A stretch of 64,000 nt of DNA from Leptodontidium sp. MPI-SDFR-AT-0119 (lineage: Eukaryota; Ascomycota; Leotiomycetes; Helotiales; Leptodontidiaceae). The notes below the pieces were generated by a model. That model did no database searches and was not told the origin of the DNA. It worked only from the letters and a program-made list of their open reading frames with translations. This document shows positions 33,925 through 45,982 of the stretch, piece after piece. Location: contig JAHLEZ010000006.1 of the NCBI GenBank assembly GCA_020726505.1, forward strand, positions 1,922,001-1,986,000. The letters are read 5' to 3'. Within the stretch, counting starts at the first letter, position 1; the number at the start of each line of letters is the position of its first letter. Position numbers and translations under genes: made by a program.

Positions 33925-35798
33925 ATGCCGAACAACACTTCTTGCTCTCCGACCGGCAACTGTACGATATTGGTCGGCGCCAAGACCAACGGGACCTTCT
34001 ACGTCGCCCAGTATGATCCAAACTATCCCGCTCCGTTCTGGCACCAGCGGATGGAACTCGCAACGATCTGTGTCTGCAATTCGTTAACACGTAAGGCTAT
34101 CCGATATCCGACTCGATGGGAATGAGGCGCCTCGCTCGATTTTTCCGATTCTATACACAGTTGGGTCTTGTTGTGGAAGTGTTGTGCCGAGGCTAACACT
34201 TGTACCGTGCAGTCATTCTGATAGCGGCGAGACTCATTTACCGATGGAGGAAATTCAAGAGGTTAAAGGGCGACGATATATGGATGGCAGTGGCAGGAGT
34301 ATGTGTTGGGATCAGAGAGAATTAGTGCTTCACTAACGTCGGCCAGGTATTCCTGACGGCGCTTTTTGCCAGTCAGATCGGAGCGAATATGTATGGGAGT
34401 GGACTTCACATGCAGAATGTTAAAAAGGCATGGAGGCCATGGCACTGGCGCGTACGTTTATCACGACACACTCACAAGCACTGATAACAAAATAGAATAC
34501 CGCTGACATATACGAACAGTTCACAATCGGCTTCTCAGCATATTATATTGTCGTTTCTTGTATCAAACTATCCGTCTGCTTCTGTTTCCTTCAAATCCGT
34601 AAGTTCCTCGTCCAAAATATACCCATCCTTCAATCAACCCCGCTGATCAAAACCCCTCAGTTACGTACAACCTGAAAAGTTTACGGTATTGCGTCTATGG
34701 CCTCTGTATGATTATTGCCAGTCTGGGAATGGTGTGCACATTCCCTTGGGTATTCGGCTGCTCACCGTTCCTATCCAACTTTCTTTGGAGTGTCACCATG
34801 GAGTCGTGCGTCAACTACGACATATTTCGATGGCGTAAGACCCCAGAATCGATATACGTTACTTCAAAGCTGATTTGGTTCCTTTAGTCTGGATTAGTGT
34901 GTCCGTCCCGATCGACTTGGTCATTATGAGTGTTCCTTTGCGAATCCTCAACCGAGTTCGTCTACGAGTACACGAGAAGAGGATCCTACAGATGGTCTTC
35001 TGTGCCACCCTCCTAGGGACGATAGCTTGGTACGTTTCCCTTCAATGGATCGTTCGATCTTACTAACAAGTACTAGTCTCGTAGGTATTTACGGGTCATT
35101 TAAGACCCGTACTGTCGAAACCAACGATCTTTACTACAACGAAGTAGCATTCATAATGATGAACGACATCGAAGTATTCGCCTACACATTAGGTGCTTCA
35201 TTCCCAGGTTCGTCCCCTCTCCCCTCCTCTCCCCATCCCCGTCCATCTCTATTCTATTTTCAACCGCTCTATCTAACACCCACCAGTCCTCTCCCGCTAC
35301 ATCGTCGCCAAAACCGACCCAGGCCCCGAACCAACCCACGCCAACTTCTCCTCCTGGGCCCGCTACATCCCAGATTTCTTCCACTCCTCCTCTCACCAAC
35401 CCAAGACCGTCACCACCAACGGCCACCACATCCACGCCCCCCACCACAGCCGCAGCCACCACCGCCGCACAACAACCCTCGACGTCCGCAACACCTCCCC
35501 AGAACTCCACACGCCGATAAAATCCCCAGACTCACACTCCCTCCCCAGCCTCGGCGGCGACGAGAGCGAGCACAACCTCCCGCTAAGCCTACGCTCCCCG
35601 TCTCTCTACAAGCCGGGGAGTTCGAGTTCTCAGACGGGCAGTAGCGACAATAATATCGATCTGGAGAAATCGGCGGCCAGGAGCGAGGAGAGGATCGTGC
35701 ATGTAAGGACGGATGTGGTGATTGAGCGGCGGAGTGGCGAGATGACTCTGCAGGAGTATTTGAAGAGCTCGCAGTTGGCGGGGACTAATGGCTGGTAA
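33925..35798 (+). CDS. Pth11-like integral membrane protein (rhodopsin domain), long tail
   Basis: Eight exons: 33925-34090, 34213-34298, 34347-34451, 34520-34598, 34661-34834, 34888-35029, 35077-35207 and 35287-35798, for 464 aa. All introns are GT-AG and phase-consistent. The N-terminus carries N-x-S/T sites (NNTSC, NGTFY), suggesting an extracellular end. Helix 1 is followed by RLIYRWRKFKRLKGDDIWM. Later come YYIVVSCIKLSVCFCFLQI, a Cys-containing loop, WISVSVPIDLVIMSVPL and NDIEVFAYTLGASFPVLSRY, matching the family's helices 5-7. The last about 170 residues form a cytoplasmic tail with His/Pro-, Ser- and Thr-rich stretches (HAPHHSRSHHRRT) that could be phosphorylated. No CFEM domain is present. 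The promoter region upstream is unusually long and repetitive. Ligand and pathway are unknown. Confidence 0.83.
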
Positions 35799-38452
35799 AA
35801 CTATTTGGGGGGGGTTTACCTCGGTTCAGGTGGCCTGTGGCCATGGGGAAATGATGATGATGATGATGTGTGAATTTTTTTATATACTTTTGAGCGAAGG
35901 TGTTCTCTGGCGTTGGGGATCTTTTTGGGGGTGTTGCCATTTTTGACCTGGTGGTCTGGCTTTAGGGGATACTTACCTATTTTGGGATGGATGGATGGAT
36001 GGACGGATTGTGCGGATTGGCTTTGATCGGACCGGAATCAAAGTCTGGAATTGACAGAAAAAGTATTCTGTGTGGGTTTAGTGGGATGGATGGCTGGATG
36101 ATTGGAGTGTACATGTCTACACTGGCTGCAATAGCTGCAATAGCTGGATCCAGAGGACAGGAGAAGGGATCAGAAGAAATTAGGGGAAGATGAGATGAAA
36201 AGATCCGATTTCCCCAATCAATTAGGGTGAATATATATCTACATCTACGATAATCAAAGAAAAACTCCTTGATCCTCCATCTACCGTACAATTCACCCTT
36301 CATTCCCCACGTATCTCAAAATCTTAAAAGGGATGAGAATGATATGAAAATGAAAAACTTATAAGAACAATCAATTGTTTGTAGATAAGTCGTATTTTTA
36401 TCTCATCTCATTGCATCTCATTTCCTCTCATCTTCTTTAGAAGAAAGAAAAAGAAGAAAAAAAAAGAATCATCTATTTTTTTACTAAAGGTTTTTTATTC
36501 TTTTCTTTTTTTTTTAACGCATGAAAAATCCAAGCATCGATCGCTTCTCTTCTCTTCTCTTCCTTGACCTTACCCTACCCTACCCTACAATAGTTCATCC
36601 CATCCCATCTCTCATCCTAATTCATCTCTTGGCCCCATCATCCCAGCTAGATCCAGGTCCAGATCTGAAAAATCCCAAATCCCAAACCCTGACATCGCAT
36701 AACGATCAAAGAACCTTCCCGCGTTTCCGGACTCCGGCATGGCACAAAGTAACATAAGGCATGGATCGCATGACGAGGTTCTGTACGAGGGAAGGTAAAG
36801 GTAAAGCATAACCTCACATCAGACGATCGCCCGGAGATCTGATACCTTACCGATACAGATTGAGTTGATTTGAAGATCTCGATTTGGCTCGCTTCCGTGC
36901 GCTCGGGTAAGGTATGCTGGTTGGAATTTTGGAAATTTTTGGAAATTTGGGTTTTGAAGAGAGGGGAGGGGGAGGGGGGAGAGGATACAGGCTAGATTTG
37001 AATGAATGAAGGGTTGGGAATTAGGAGGGAGAGTCTATGCGATGCGATGGGGGGAGAGATTGATGGAGGGGAGTTGTGAGGAGATGAGTTGAGATGAGAT
37101 GTGGTGGAGTGGAGTGGGAGGAGTTGAGAAGAGATGAGATGAGAGTGATATATTAGTTAGTTGATGTATTCACGAATGTATTGAATAAATTTTTTTAAAA
37201 TCAAAGTCCTTGATTCACTTTTATATCTCGTTCGGTAATTTTTAATTCATTCGTATTACATTTTACCACGCAGATTTTATGAAGGTTGGCTTGAACTTCT
37301 ACTCACTCCCTTGGTGATTTTCATCCGAACACCCGACAGAACAGACACGGCACACACACACACACCTTCACAGCATTTAAATAAAACCAAGGACTTGACG
37401 TGATATCGAAATAACACAATCACAGAAGCATCTAAGTAGACCTAATCGGTCCAAGATAAGTTCTTGCAGTACTTAGCCCCCTTTTCCCCCGTGCCAGTGG
37501 GATCCCATCCCATCAAATCCCTCCCTCTCCGAGCTTCTCCCTCTCTATCTCCATCTCAAACTCCATGCATGGTCCTGTACAGTACAAGTACCTACCTCTA
37601 AGCGACGTTACATTTCCCAAAATCTGCATCTGCATCTGCAACTGCAGCTAGGTACAGCTCCTCCATACAATAAAACGACTCTGTGGCACCCCTCCTCAAT
37701 AAAGTGGCGTCTTCGTCCCACCGTTCAGCACCACTCAACTCAACTCACTAGTATCAAGTAACAAGACAATACCGTCCCATTCCATCGCCCATTATTGGCT
37801 CACTGGTACAGTACCAACACGCCCATCCATCACTACTACCACCTAGAAGAGGCGCACGGGGGGGGGGTTCCAATAAATAATACGACTGTACACAAATCGG
37901 GAGGTCTTTATCCGTGGTCTGGTCTGATCTGGTCTGGACTCTTGAGAGAAGAGCTGATGGTACAGTAATTCACAATATCGAGCAGCGAGCGCTGCAGCGT
38001 AAGACAATTCCTCTCCCTTTTGTCTTGCTTCAGCTTCACTCACTGCCTCAATGTCCTCAGAAGTATTCCGAAGAGGAGAGAAGGATGAAAAGTCGAGATT
38101 CGGAATTACAGGTCAAGACATGTCATTCCGACGGTACTCATACTGCTTTTCAAACCTTCCCATGGATTTTTTTTTTGTCGCTCTGTTCCTAGGATCCTAT
38201 CATGTGGTATCCAGACGCTTTTCCTCCCACCTACTTATGCTACCCAAGTCCCCGCCGCCACACCATGCCACACCGAACAAAAGAAAAAGAGAACGCTTGC
38301 TTGCTTGCTGTTAGTCTAGCCGTAGCCAGAGCATATGAGTCCCAGAGACTCAATAAAGTATGTACACCCCAAAGGTACAATACACGAAGAAAAAGGGGAC
38401 AAAAAGGAAAAGGAAATTCGTCCCTCAGTCACGCCGAGCTGAACCTAGATTC
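35799..38452. other. 2.65 kb intergenic region with simple repeats
   Basis: Holds an ATG triplet run (35848-35870), GGAT tetramers (near 35984-36003), TCTCT/TACCC runs (36543-36590), a G-rich purine tract (36960-37140), a CA run (near 37343-37366) and a CTGCAT hexamer (near 37624). No open frame has a domain or splice support. Confidence 0.5.
35848..35870. repeat. (ATG)n microsatellite
   Basis: About six GAT/ATG units in the 3' flank of the Pth11-like gene. Confidence 0.75.
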
Positions 38453-40371
38453 TCAAGGTTTCTTCTGCTTCTCCTCTTCCGACGACGACGACACTTTCTC
38501 CTTTTCAACTATCGCTTCTTTAGCTTTGTCCTTCGCTGCTTCGGCCGCTTTCCGTTTCCCTTCTCGGTATTTCGACATCTTTTCACTCATGTATCGCCAT
38601 GATCTTCCGATTCCAGATGTCAGGATACCCTTCAGACTCTGACTTGTGCTGGGCCACCCGATTGTCTTCTTGATCACGTATCTGACCTCTGCTCGTAGGT
38701 CTTCCGGTGGTTCGTTGGCAATCCTCCTCTCGAAACCTCCGCCTTCTCGTCTGTTGATTCTAGTTGCGTCCTCATCGCTTGCTGATTCAAGCATCTTGTT
38801 GAATTCTGCACGAGGGATCTGGTATTTCTTTTGGTATTGGAAGTAGAGCTTTGACCGGAAAGCTTTTGGTAGTCGACGGACCATGTTTCCTCGCTTCACA
38901 GGGTCCATATCTTGAGCTAAGGAAACATTGGCAGTACTGTCGGCGGCCCAGGCTGGATCGGAGCACTTTGGATCGTTGAAGCTGACATTGGGTAGATTGT
39001 CGATGAGGGGCGAATATAGCCTTCGGAAATGTGGAAGGTTGTTGCCAACGATATTAGCTACTTTGGACTTGTCCTCCGTTGGGAAAGCCATTCGTGGATC
39101 TCCCATATAACTGATATTCGCAATCACCCCGTACAATTCTTGCTCAGTAAACTCGGGTGGTAAGAGCAGAAGTGCTGTTCGTAACGCAGACAAGAGATTA
39201 ACCTGATTGGCAAGTCGAACTCGAGGATCGTCTCGTAGAATTTTAACTGGCTTCTGTAATCGTCCTGCGAGGTATAAAGAATCCCATTCGGAGAGATCGG
39301 TGCAAAGTGTATCCAGATTCACGACACCATACTTGATCAAAGTTCCATTAACCGTCACAAACGGATTGAAATATACTCCGGCTCCCCATTTGTCTTGGAC
39401 CGCAGAAACAGCACCTGACCCTAAAGACCCTAACGCTGAATAGTGATCCCTGTGCTGGTGGAGATTCAACGAGTGCCAGTGCTGTGTGTATGATACGCCG
39501 AAGATGAAATCGATCATTTTAGGTGTACCGCCTTGTGCCTTCTCGACCGCCGGGGGAGGTTTCGAATGAATTGAGGTGGTAGTTGATGATGATCCTGGCG
39601 TCTGCGGCATCCAGTTAGCGTTTGATTTACATGATCAATTTCTAGCCCCGGCCGTGCCATTCGGTCTTCGCAGAGCATGGTTCTCAACAGGTCAAGCGGG
39701 CGATGTCTAGGAGTGCAGGGCAATCGCGAGGTTCTTCAATTGGAACGTATGAAGCCAATGTTTGAGCTACCCCAGGCTCGGGCCGTGATAACCTGTAGAT
39801 GTCCACATCCAAGGACAAATAGCAGCACCAACCTCCAGCCCGGAACTAAATGAAAGCCCTGCTTCCTACCTGCTTCGATTGTGGAAACACTCCTGAGCCA
39901 TAGGCAAACGCATATCGAATAGGCGCTCTGAACTGCCAAAGTATCTGCCGTAAAGCTTCCTTAAACTCATCGTTAATCACAATATGCTGATTGACTCCAA
40001 AGTTTGTATGTGGTAGCTCCGAGAAGTGTGAGATGTCGTAGTTCGGGTTATCTTCCCAGTCTGGGGGAGGGGTAGTCGTAGAGCTAGATTTTGATGATTC
40101 GGAGGAAGATTTCGAGGAAGCTTTGGAAGAGGCTGAATCGGAGGCATGTTCACTGATCGATTCGGAGCTTGAAGCTTTGGGGGGCTGCGACGCGAGGAAT
40201 CGTACAGCAGGGATTGTAGCTGGTCGGATGGGACGGATTCGTGTATATTGAAAGTTGAGTCCAGAGTTCCGAGCTCCCAGTGGACGCAAGGGCATCTGCG
40301 GGCAATGTATTAGCTATGGCATGTGCAGCACGCCTTGGTGTTGTGCTCACAAAGAGGTGTCGGCAAGCCAT
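38453..40371 (-). CDS. TAM41: Mitochondrial phosphatidate cytidylyltransferase Tam41
   Basis: Main exons 40295-39870 and 39601-38453 join in phase through a GTAGGA..CAG intron. A likely seven-codon first exon (40371-40351, MACRHLF) is joined by a 55-nt intron (GTGAGC..GCAG with GCTAAT branch), giving 531 aa; otherwise translation starts at the ATG at 40295. The N-terminus is Arg/Ser-rich, fitting a mitochondrial presequence. YAFAYGSGVFPQ is the nucleotidyltransferase G-S motif, and MIDFIFGVS supplies the metal-binding Asp. HPxxLN-like HWHSLNLHQHRDHYS and WGAGVYFNPFV are typical of Tam41/Mmp37. The enzyme makes CDP-diacylglycerol from phosphatidic acid and CTP at the matrix side of the inner membrane, the first step toward cardiolipin. 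The C-terminus ends in a Lys/Glu-rich tail, longer than in yeast (385 aa). Confidence 0.92.
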
Positions 40372-41427
40372 TGTGGAAGCTCGTTGAAAATAGTAGTCCA
40401 GAGACTGGTATATCAGGGTCCGTATATGCAGCAGATGCTGCAGGAATGTTACCGCTTGTCGTGAGCCATGGGGATGTGGAGATGGATGCTATGTTGAGTT
40501 GCAAAGAATCCCGTATTTTGCAGCTTTCGCGCTCAACAACCCCACGTCACGCGATTGGCGGCGCGGGACTGACCCCGTGCCAAGTTCCATCAAGCGAGCC
40601 CCTGGCTCAAAGAAAACAAACCACCATTTGACAATAAGGCTTTGTAACGAAGCAGAATCTGTGAGTACTTTTAGCTGCGAACCTATCTCAAACGTAGAGT
40701 TCTAAAAACTTTTGTCATAGAAGATCTCCAAGCTCTTTTCGCGATTTTGGGTTTGCATTAGAGAATGCCTTGGTAGCTGCGACTCAACCCAGGCAAGTCC
40801 AAAACTAAGTCTGAGTCTCTCAATATCTAGAAGAGGAAGGCCATTCCTCCTTATCCCTTCATTCTACGCCATCTAGGTATCCGGCGTCTCCGGTAAGCAA
40901 ACCACGAAATTCCTCGTCACAAAATAGGCTTTGAGCTAACAGCGATATCCGAGATCCACCACCTACCCATGCCTTCCAAGCCGCTCAAAAGTGACTTCTG
41001 CTTCGCTTCAACGATTCATCTGGGACACTAACGGAATCTCTATGTTCCAAAACAAGGTTCTGGAGGTCGTCAATATTCTTAGGTCCGATCCACCGAGATG
41101 GTTTAGAGACGCGATCTTGGGTGGGTGTGACCAGACTTTACTTGATTCTAGTCCCGTTTCTTTTCACATAGACTCCACTAGGATAGTCAATCAACTCGTA
41201 CGTTTCTTCGAAGATAAGAGGTTCTCACATGATAAGACTAACGAAATCTTAGCATCGCTTAAAGCATGGTGACCACATGATTCAGACTGATCAAACTATC
41301 GAACATTACTTTACCTACAAGAAGTTGGTCGGCTCTGCTGGCGGGTCGCTTATCAGATATGACTTCCCTGCTGAGATATCTAGTGATATAGGTTTACACC
41401 TGCATTTGCCTCGTTAGAGATGTCTCT
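40372..41427. other. Intergenic region with an unassigned open frame
   Basis: A 93-codon frame at 40991-41272 contains NILRSDPPRWFRDAILGG and FFEDKRFSHDKTNEIL and is followed, one frame away, by HMIQTDQTIEHYFTYKKL. It could be part of a decayed gene of unknown family upstream of the protease pseudogene; I cannot assign it. Confidence 0.4.
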
Positions 41428-42694
41428 ATGATACAAAGAAACATCCGTGTTCTGTACCTCACGAACACGGTTGCACAGCTAAAAAGAAATGTTTCTAGTG
41501 GGCCGGCCGACCCTGACGCGACTATTGCCAGTATGTTGAAGGCTACATCGGATGGTGCAGATGTCGTCAGCATGTCTCTAGGGTCTTTGAATCCAGATGA
41601 AGCCGATGACCCTTTTAAGGACATTACAGCTTCATTGAACTCGCAGGGGATAGCCGTGATTGTTGCTGCTGGTAATGAGGGAGATCTTGGTAGATGCTCA
41701 AGTTTAAGCTTGTCATTTTTAACCTTAACTTGCTCGCAGGTCCTTTCTCGACCTCAGCTCCAGCTATGGGAACAGCTGTGCTCGTTACTTGCTCTGTTGA
41801 CAATACCATTCATCTAGTCACCTACCAACTTTCCGATACTCGTGGGCGACATTTCAGATATGCCTCGATATTTCCTATCGGTGTATCATCAGAAGGCTTG
41901 GGCATTATAATTCTTGTCGATGGTGAATTTCGCGACATCACACTGTGTTACGAATCTGAATTTGCAGCAGCAGCGGCCAAGTTAGTTGACCCAAACGCTA
42001 AGATTCTAGCTATCAAGACCGACAGCAATTATACTAACACGACGGAAGCTGCTGCTGCAAGATACAGATTCAAATGCGTGATTATGTACTCCATCGCGGA
42101 CTCCCAGACCACGCCATACCTGGACTATTATGGCATAGAACCTCTGGAGAATGGTCCTGAATTCCTGTAGTTCCGGCTGAGAATGCCTTGAGTATCATTA
42201 CTGAGGTAGACAAGAACCCGGCCTACAGGCTCTTCTCCGACGATGTTGAACGAAGCCGATACGCTGCACAAAGCCTGATTCAAGCCACAGGCGGGTCGAC
42301 GAGCAACTTCTCATCGTTCAGTCCAAGTACTGAGTTGGATATGAAACCTCAAGTCACTGTCCCAGGTGGCAAAACCTTGTCGACATGGCCGCTATCAAGC
42401 GGTAGATACGTTTTCATATCCCGAACATCCTTGGCCACGCCATTTACAGCAGGGTGCTATGCACTTGGAAAGTCTCAACTCCCAGCGTTGAACGTCAACG
42501 AGATATTCAATCTCTTGATGAACACTGCTTCCCCATTATCCTGGTTCTACGAGAAGGCTATTATCTCATCAGCTGCCCTGCAAGGAACGCGTCTTCCACA
42601 TGCCGCACTTGTGGTTGAAAGTCTGATCTCACCACAGCCCAGCCGGGAACATCACAACCGTTGTAGGACTCGATACCATCTTCACCATAACTGA
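41428..42694 (+). pseudogene. Subtilisin-like (S8) serine protease pseudogene
   Basis: Recognisable S8 sequence starts near 41494 with GPADPDATIASMLKA and DGADVVSMSLG, then IAVIVAAGNEG with the oxyanion Asn. A normal intron (41691-41740, GTAGAT..CAG) follows and is still in phase. A PA-like insert region leads to TSLATPFTAGCYAL, which holds the catalytic Ser. Defects: the segments with the catalytic Asp and His are missing at the 5' end, the Gly of GTS is Arg (RTSLATP), and the frame changes near 42165-42180 (PEFL-stop, continuing as PAENALSII). Intact relatives are secreted or wall-bound proteases of the minor extracellular protease type. Not likely to give a functional enzyme. Confidence 0.78.
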
Positions 42695-43309
42695 ATTCAA
42701 AAGCCCATATGGCATCATGGGGTCTTCTGTGTATAAATGTGAAGACTATAAGCGGCCATTGGGATGGACTATTTTGATCCAAAGTCGTGGAACCTTGAAT
42801 GAATGCCATACTGAGGTTTGCACAGACATGGGGAAGAAGGCGACACAAGAAGTCGTAAGTATACAAGCGGACGAGGCGAATAGAAAGAAATAAAGCTCAA
42901 TAGACAAGGGTTTCCATGTAAATACTGTTATAGAGATAATGGCAATGCTGAAAGCCATAATTTCAAAAACGGGACAATCTTCACTTGAGGAGACCAGCCA
43001 AGACAGGGAATACCCGAGTGATGGAAAAATCAACAATTCAGTACAACTCGTCTCATAATAGTATTCGTAATATTCGCCCGTATTAGAATCACTTGGATTT
43101 TAAGTTGTGAGGCTGGGGTGAGGATTTGAGGTGATGTTCGCAGACAAAAGTTCGGGAGTGTCTTTCTTATTTCCCCGCCAACCAACACAAAGGAAGTGCT
43201 GTTGTGGACGCCAAGTGACGGCATCAAATCGCGAACCTCCCTCTCCGTTTGCGACAACTCCAATACCAACAACCACCAGCGCGTGTAAAGCGTGTCAACA
43301 ACTGTCACT
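42695..43309. other. Intergenic region, promoter of MAD1
   Basis: No supported gene. Open frames on the minus strand at 42561-43036 have no recognised domain, and that at 43030-43533 overlaps the MAD1 5' end antisense. Confidence 0.5.
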
Positions 43310-45698
43310 ATGAAGGCGAATACGCCCTCAAGTCTGAAAGATGCTGCTAGACGTCGCAGCTCAGTTACAGGAGGCCACAGGACGAGTATGGGAAGCAGCC
43401 TACCTTTGGGAACATCCAGAGTAAGTGCCCCAGAGCTACCATTCCAGGGAGAGTCAGCTGCCTGCCAAGTTGAATGAATATACACTGATAAAAACCTTTG
43501 TAAAGATCGCTCAAGCACGCGCAAAGACCACACAGCCTGCCTACGATTTTCTCACAGGAGCGGAATCTACATCTCGACCGCCCTCGCGCGGAGCTGCCTT
43601 CAGACAATCCCTCCGTGCCCCTTCCGGCGAAAATGCAAGACCTGATGGGCCTACAGAGACGGACGAAGAGCGTGAGAAGAGACGCCGCGAGATGGATGAG
43701 CTCAAGATGGAGGTTAAGACCCTGAAGTACACAATCGACAACCACAAACAGGAAGAGGAATTGGCGAAGTTGAGATTTGAGAGCGAGCTGAGAGATGCAC
43801 GGCGGAAGGGCGAAGAGGATTTTAAGAAGATGCAGGCAGCGGAGGGGGATAGGAACAAGGCGGTACGGCAGTACGAATCACTGCTCAAGGAGATGACCGA
43901 GATTCGTGATGCTGCTAGTAATGAGAAAGCGGCACTGGAGAGACGGGTCCGGGAGGTCGAAGAGAGCAAGCGTGTGTTGGAGGAGGAAATTGAGGATTCC
44001 CGGTTTGAGAGAGAGGAGAATATGCGGAGCATTGAGAGGAAGACAGCAGAGCTCGAGAGCCGGAACGAGACCTTACAGCGGACGGTGGAAGAGTTACAGC
44101 AGGATTCGGACCGGAGGGAGACTTTGCTACAGGAGACACAACAATTACTGGCGGACAAGGAGACGGCATATGGTTCTCTGGAGGCTGATGTTCTACGATT
44201 GAAGGCACAAACAGGTGATGCGGAAACTCTTGGTGTCATTAAGAGGGAGCTTGGTGAACAAGTCGCACACATTCGAAAGCTGGAGGTTCTCAATCGCGAA
44301 CAGGCTACGGAATTGAAGCACTACAAGAGACTTCACAAGAGTGTTGAAGTCGTCGAAGAGGAGAAAAGATCTTTACAACGACGTCTAGAAGCTATGGAGG
44401 GACTGGAGAATGATCTGGGAGAGGCGAGAATTCAGAGGCAGAGACTCGAGGATGAGCGTTTGGCCTGGACTGCATATCTCCAGAGCCAAGATGGCGTTGA
44501 TGGACAGCTCGAGTTTGACTCTCCAGAAGCATTGGCCAGGGCCCTTGTTGAAGAACGGCTTCAGACAGCGACACTAGTTGAAAGACTTGGTGGTGTTGAG
44601 CCCGAACTTGCTGCGAAAGACAGTACTATCCAGGCCCTCGAATCTGAAAAGTCCAAGTTGGTGGAGCAAATCGAGAAGCTCAAGTCAGCCCCAGCAGCTG
44701 TCGGCACTGGTCCTGCAAGCAGTAAGCTCCAGCTCCGTCTCGAGAGACAGAGAGCACTGGCCATCAAGGAAGCTGAATACCTTCGAGCCCAGCTCAAAAC
44801 ATACGATACAGAGGACACTACTTTCCAACCCGAAAGTGTGGACGCAGCCAAGGTTCAGCGAATCCAGGAGCTCGAAGACATGGTCGAGAAATACAGGCAA
44901 GAAGTCGAAGCCGTCAATGCAGAACTAGCTACGAAAGAAGTCCCTGCACCCGTCACGTCCCCAACCGGCACCAAACGTCGCCGCGACGGTTCAGAGGAGA
45001 GCGAGCAACTAGGTCAACTCTCCCGCAAAAACCGCAAACTACAAGACGATCTCACCACCCACCAAACAACCACCAAGCTCCTCCAAAAAGAGCTATCCGT
45101 CGCCAAAGAACGCCTCCAAGCCTTAACCGAACAGAGCAAAACTCGCGTCCTCTCCCTCCGCTCCAATCCCACTGCAGACTTCGAAGCCATCAAACTCTCT
45201 ACACTCACCACCCTACGCCAAGAAAACGCTGACCTCCTCGCCCAACTCCGTACCAAACAGCCCACACTCTCTTCAGTCCCCCTCTCAGCCCTGGAAGCAG
45301 CCGAACAGCAAATCGCCTCAGCACAGCAAGCGCTAGCTTCAGAAAAGAAGAGCAAAGACAGGCACATGAAAGTGTGGAGCGCGAAAACGATCGAGTTCAG
45401 ACAACTCGTCATCTCGTTGCTGGGCTGGGATGTAGTCTTTATGAAGGATGGCAAGATGCGCGTGACAAGCTTCTTTTACCCGAGTGAGGGCGAGGATGAG
45501 AATAGCATTGTCTTTGATGGCGAGAGGGGAACCATGAAGATCAGTGGTGGTCCAGAGAGTGCGTTCGCGGTTAAGATTGCGGATCAGATCCGCTTCTGGG
45601 TCAAGGAGAGGGGGAGTATTCCTTGCTTTTTGGCGGCGTTGACGCTAGAGTTTTATGAGGAGAGTCTTAGGGAAGGGACTTTGAGAGTGGATGTTTAG
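43310..45698 (+). CDS. MAD1: Spindle assembly checkpoint protein Mad1
   Basis: Exon 43310-43420 and a large exon from about 43506 to 45698 give 767 aa. The intron starts GTAAGT; its acceptor could be AAAG at 43505 or an in-phase AG a few codons later, as all keep the frame. The long open frame continues upstream of the acceptor to 43425, but then lacks a credible start region. After a basic, Ser-rich N-terminus (QPAYDFLTG), coiled coil runs from about residue 90 to 640 (heptads rich in Glu, Leu and Arg). RVLSLRSNPTADF near residue 585 matches the Mad2-binding motif of Mad1 (human KVLHMSLNPTS). The C-terminal globular domain ends with DQIRFWVKERGSIPCFLAAL. Mad1 recruits Mad2 to unattached kinetochores from the nuclear envelope. 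It is convergent with BIR1, 284 bp apart. Confidence 0.92.
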
Positions 45699-45982
45699 GC
45701 TCAGGGAAGGGAGTGTGTATATTTGCTTCAGCTGCTATATTATTGTATGTGTAGGGATACGGCGTTGAGAAATTCGGAGGGTGGCTTTCTAGGCATTTGG
45801 ACGGAAATTCGTATCACGTTTGATGGCAGATATGATAATTGCAATGAATGAAACTTAACGACTCAATTGCTATACCGAGTGACCTCAAAGGAGACTTTAC
45901 AACCCGTGACGCCAGATTTCATGTATTCATACCCAAGCCCCCAGCATCAAAATTCATTAGCATCCCTTTGCCCTCAGTACCA

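Noticed and set aside
43541..44293. 250-codon minus-strand Ser-rich frame
   Set aside because: Antisense shadow of the MAD1 coiled coil (Glu/Arg codons read backwards as Ser/Leu).
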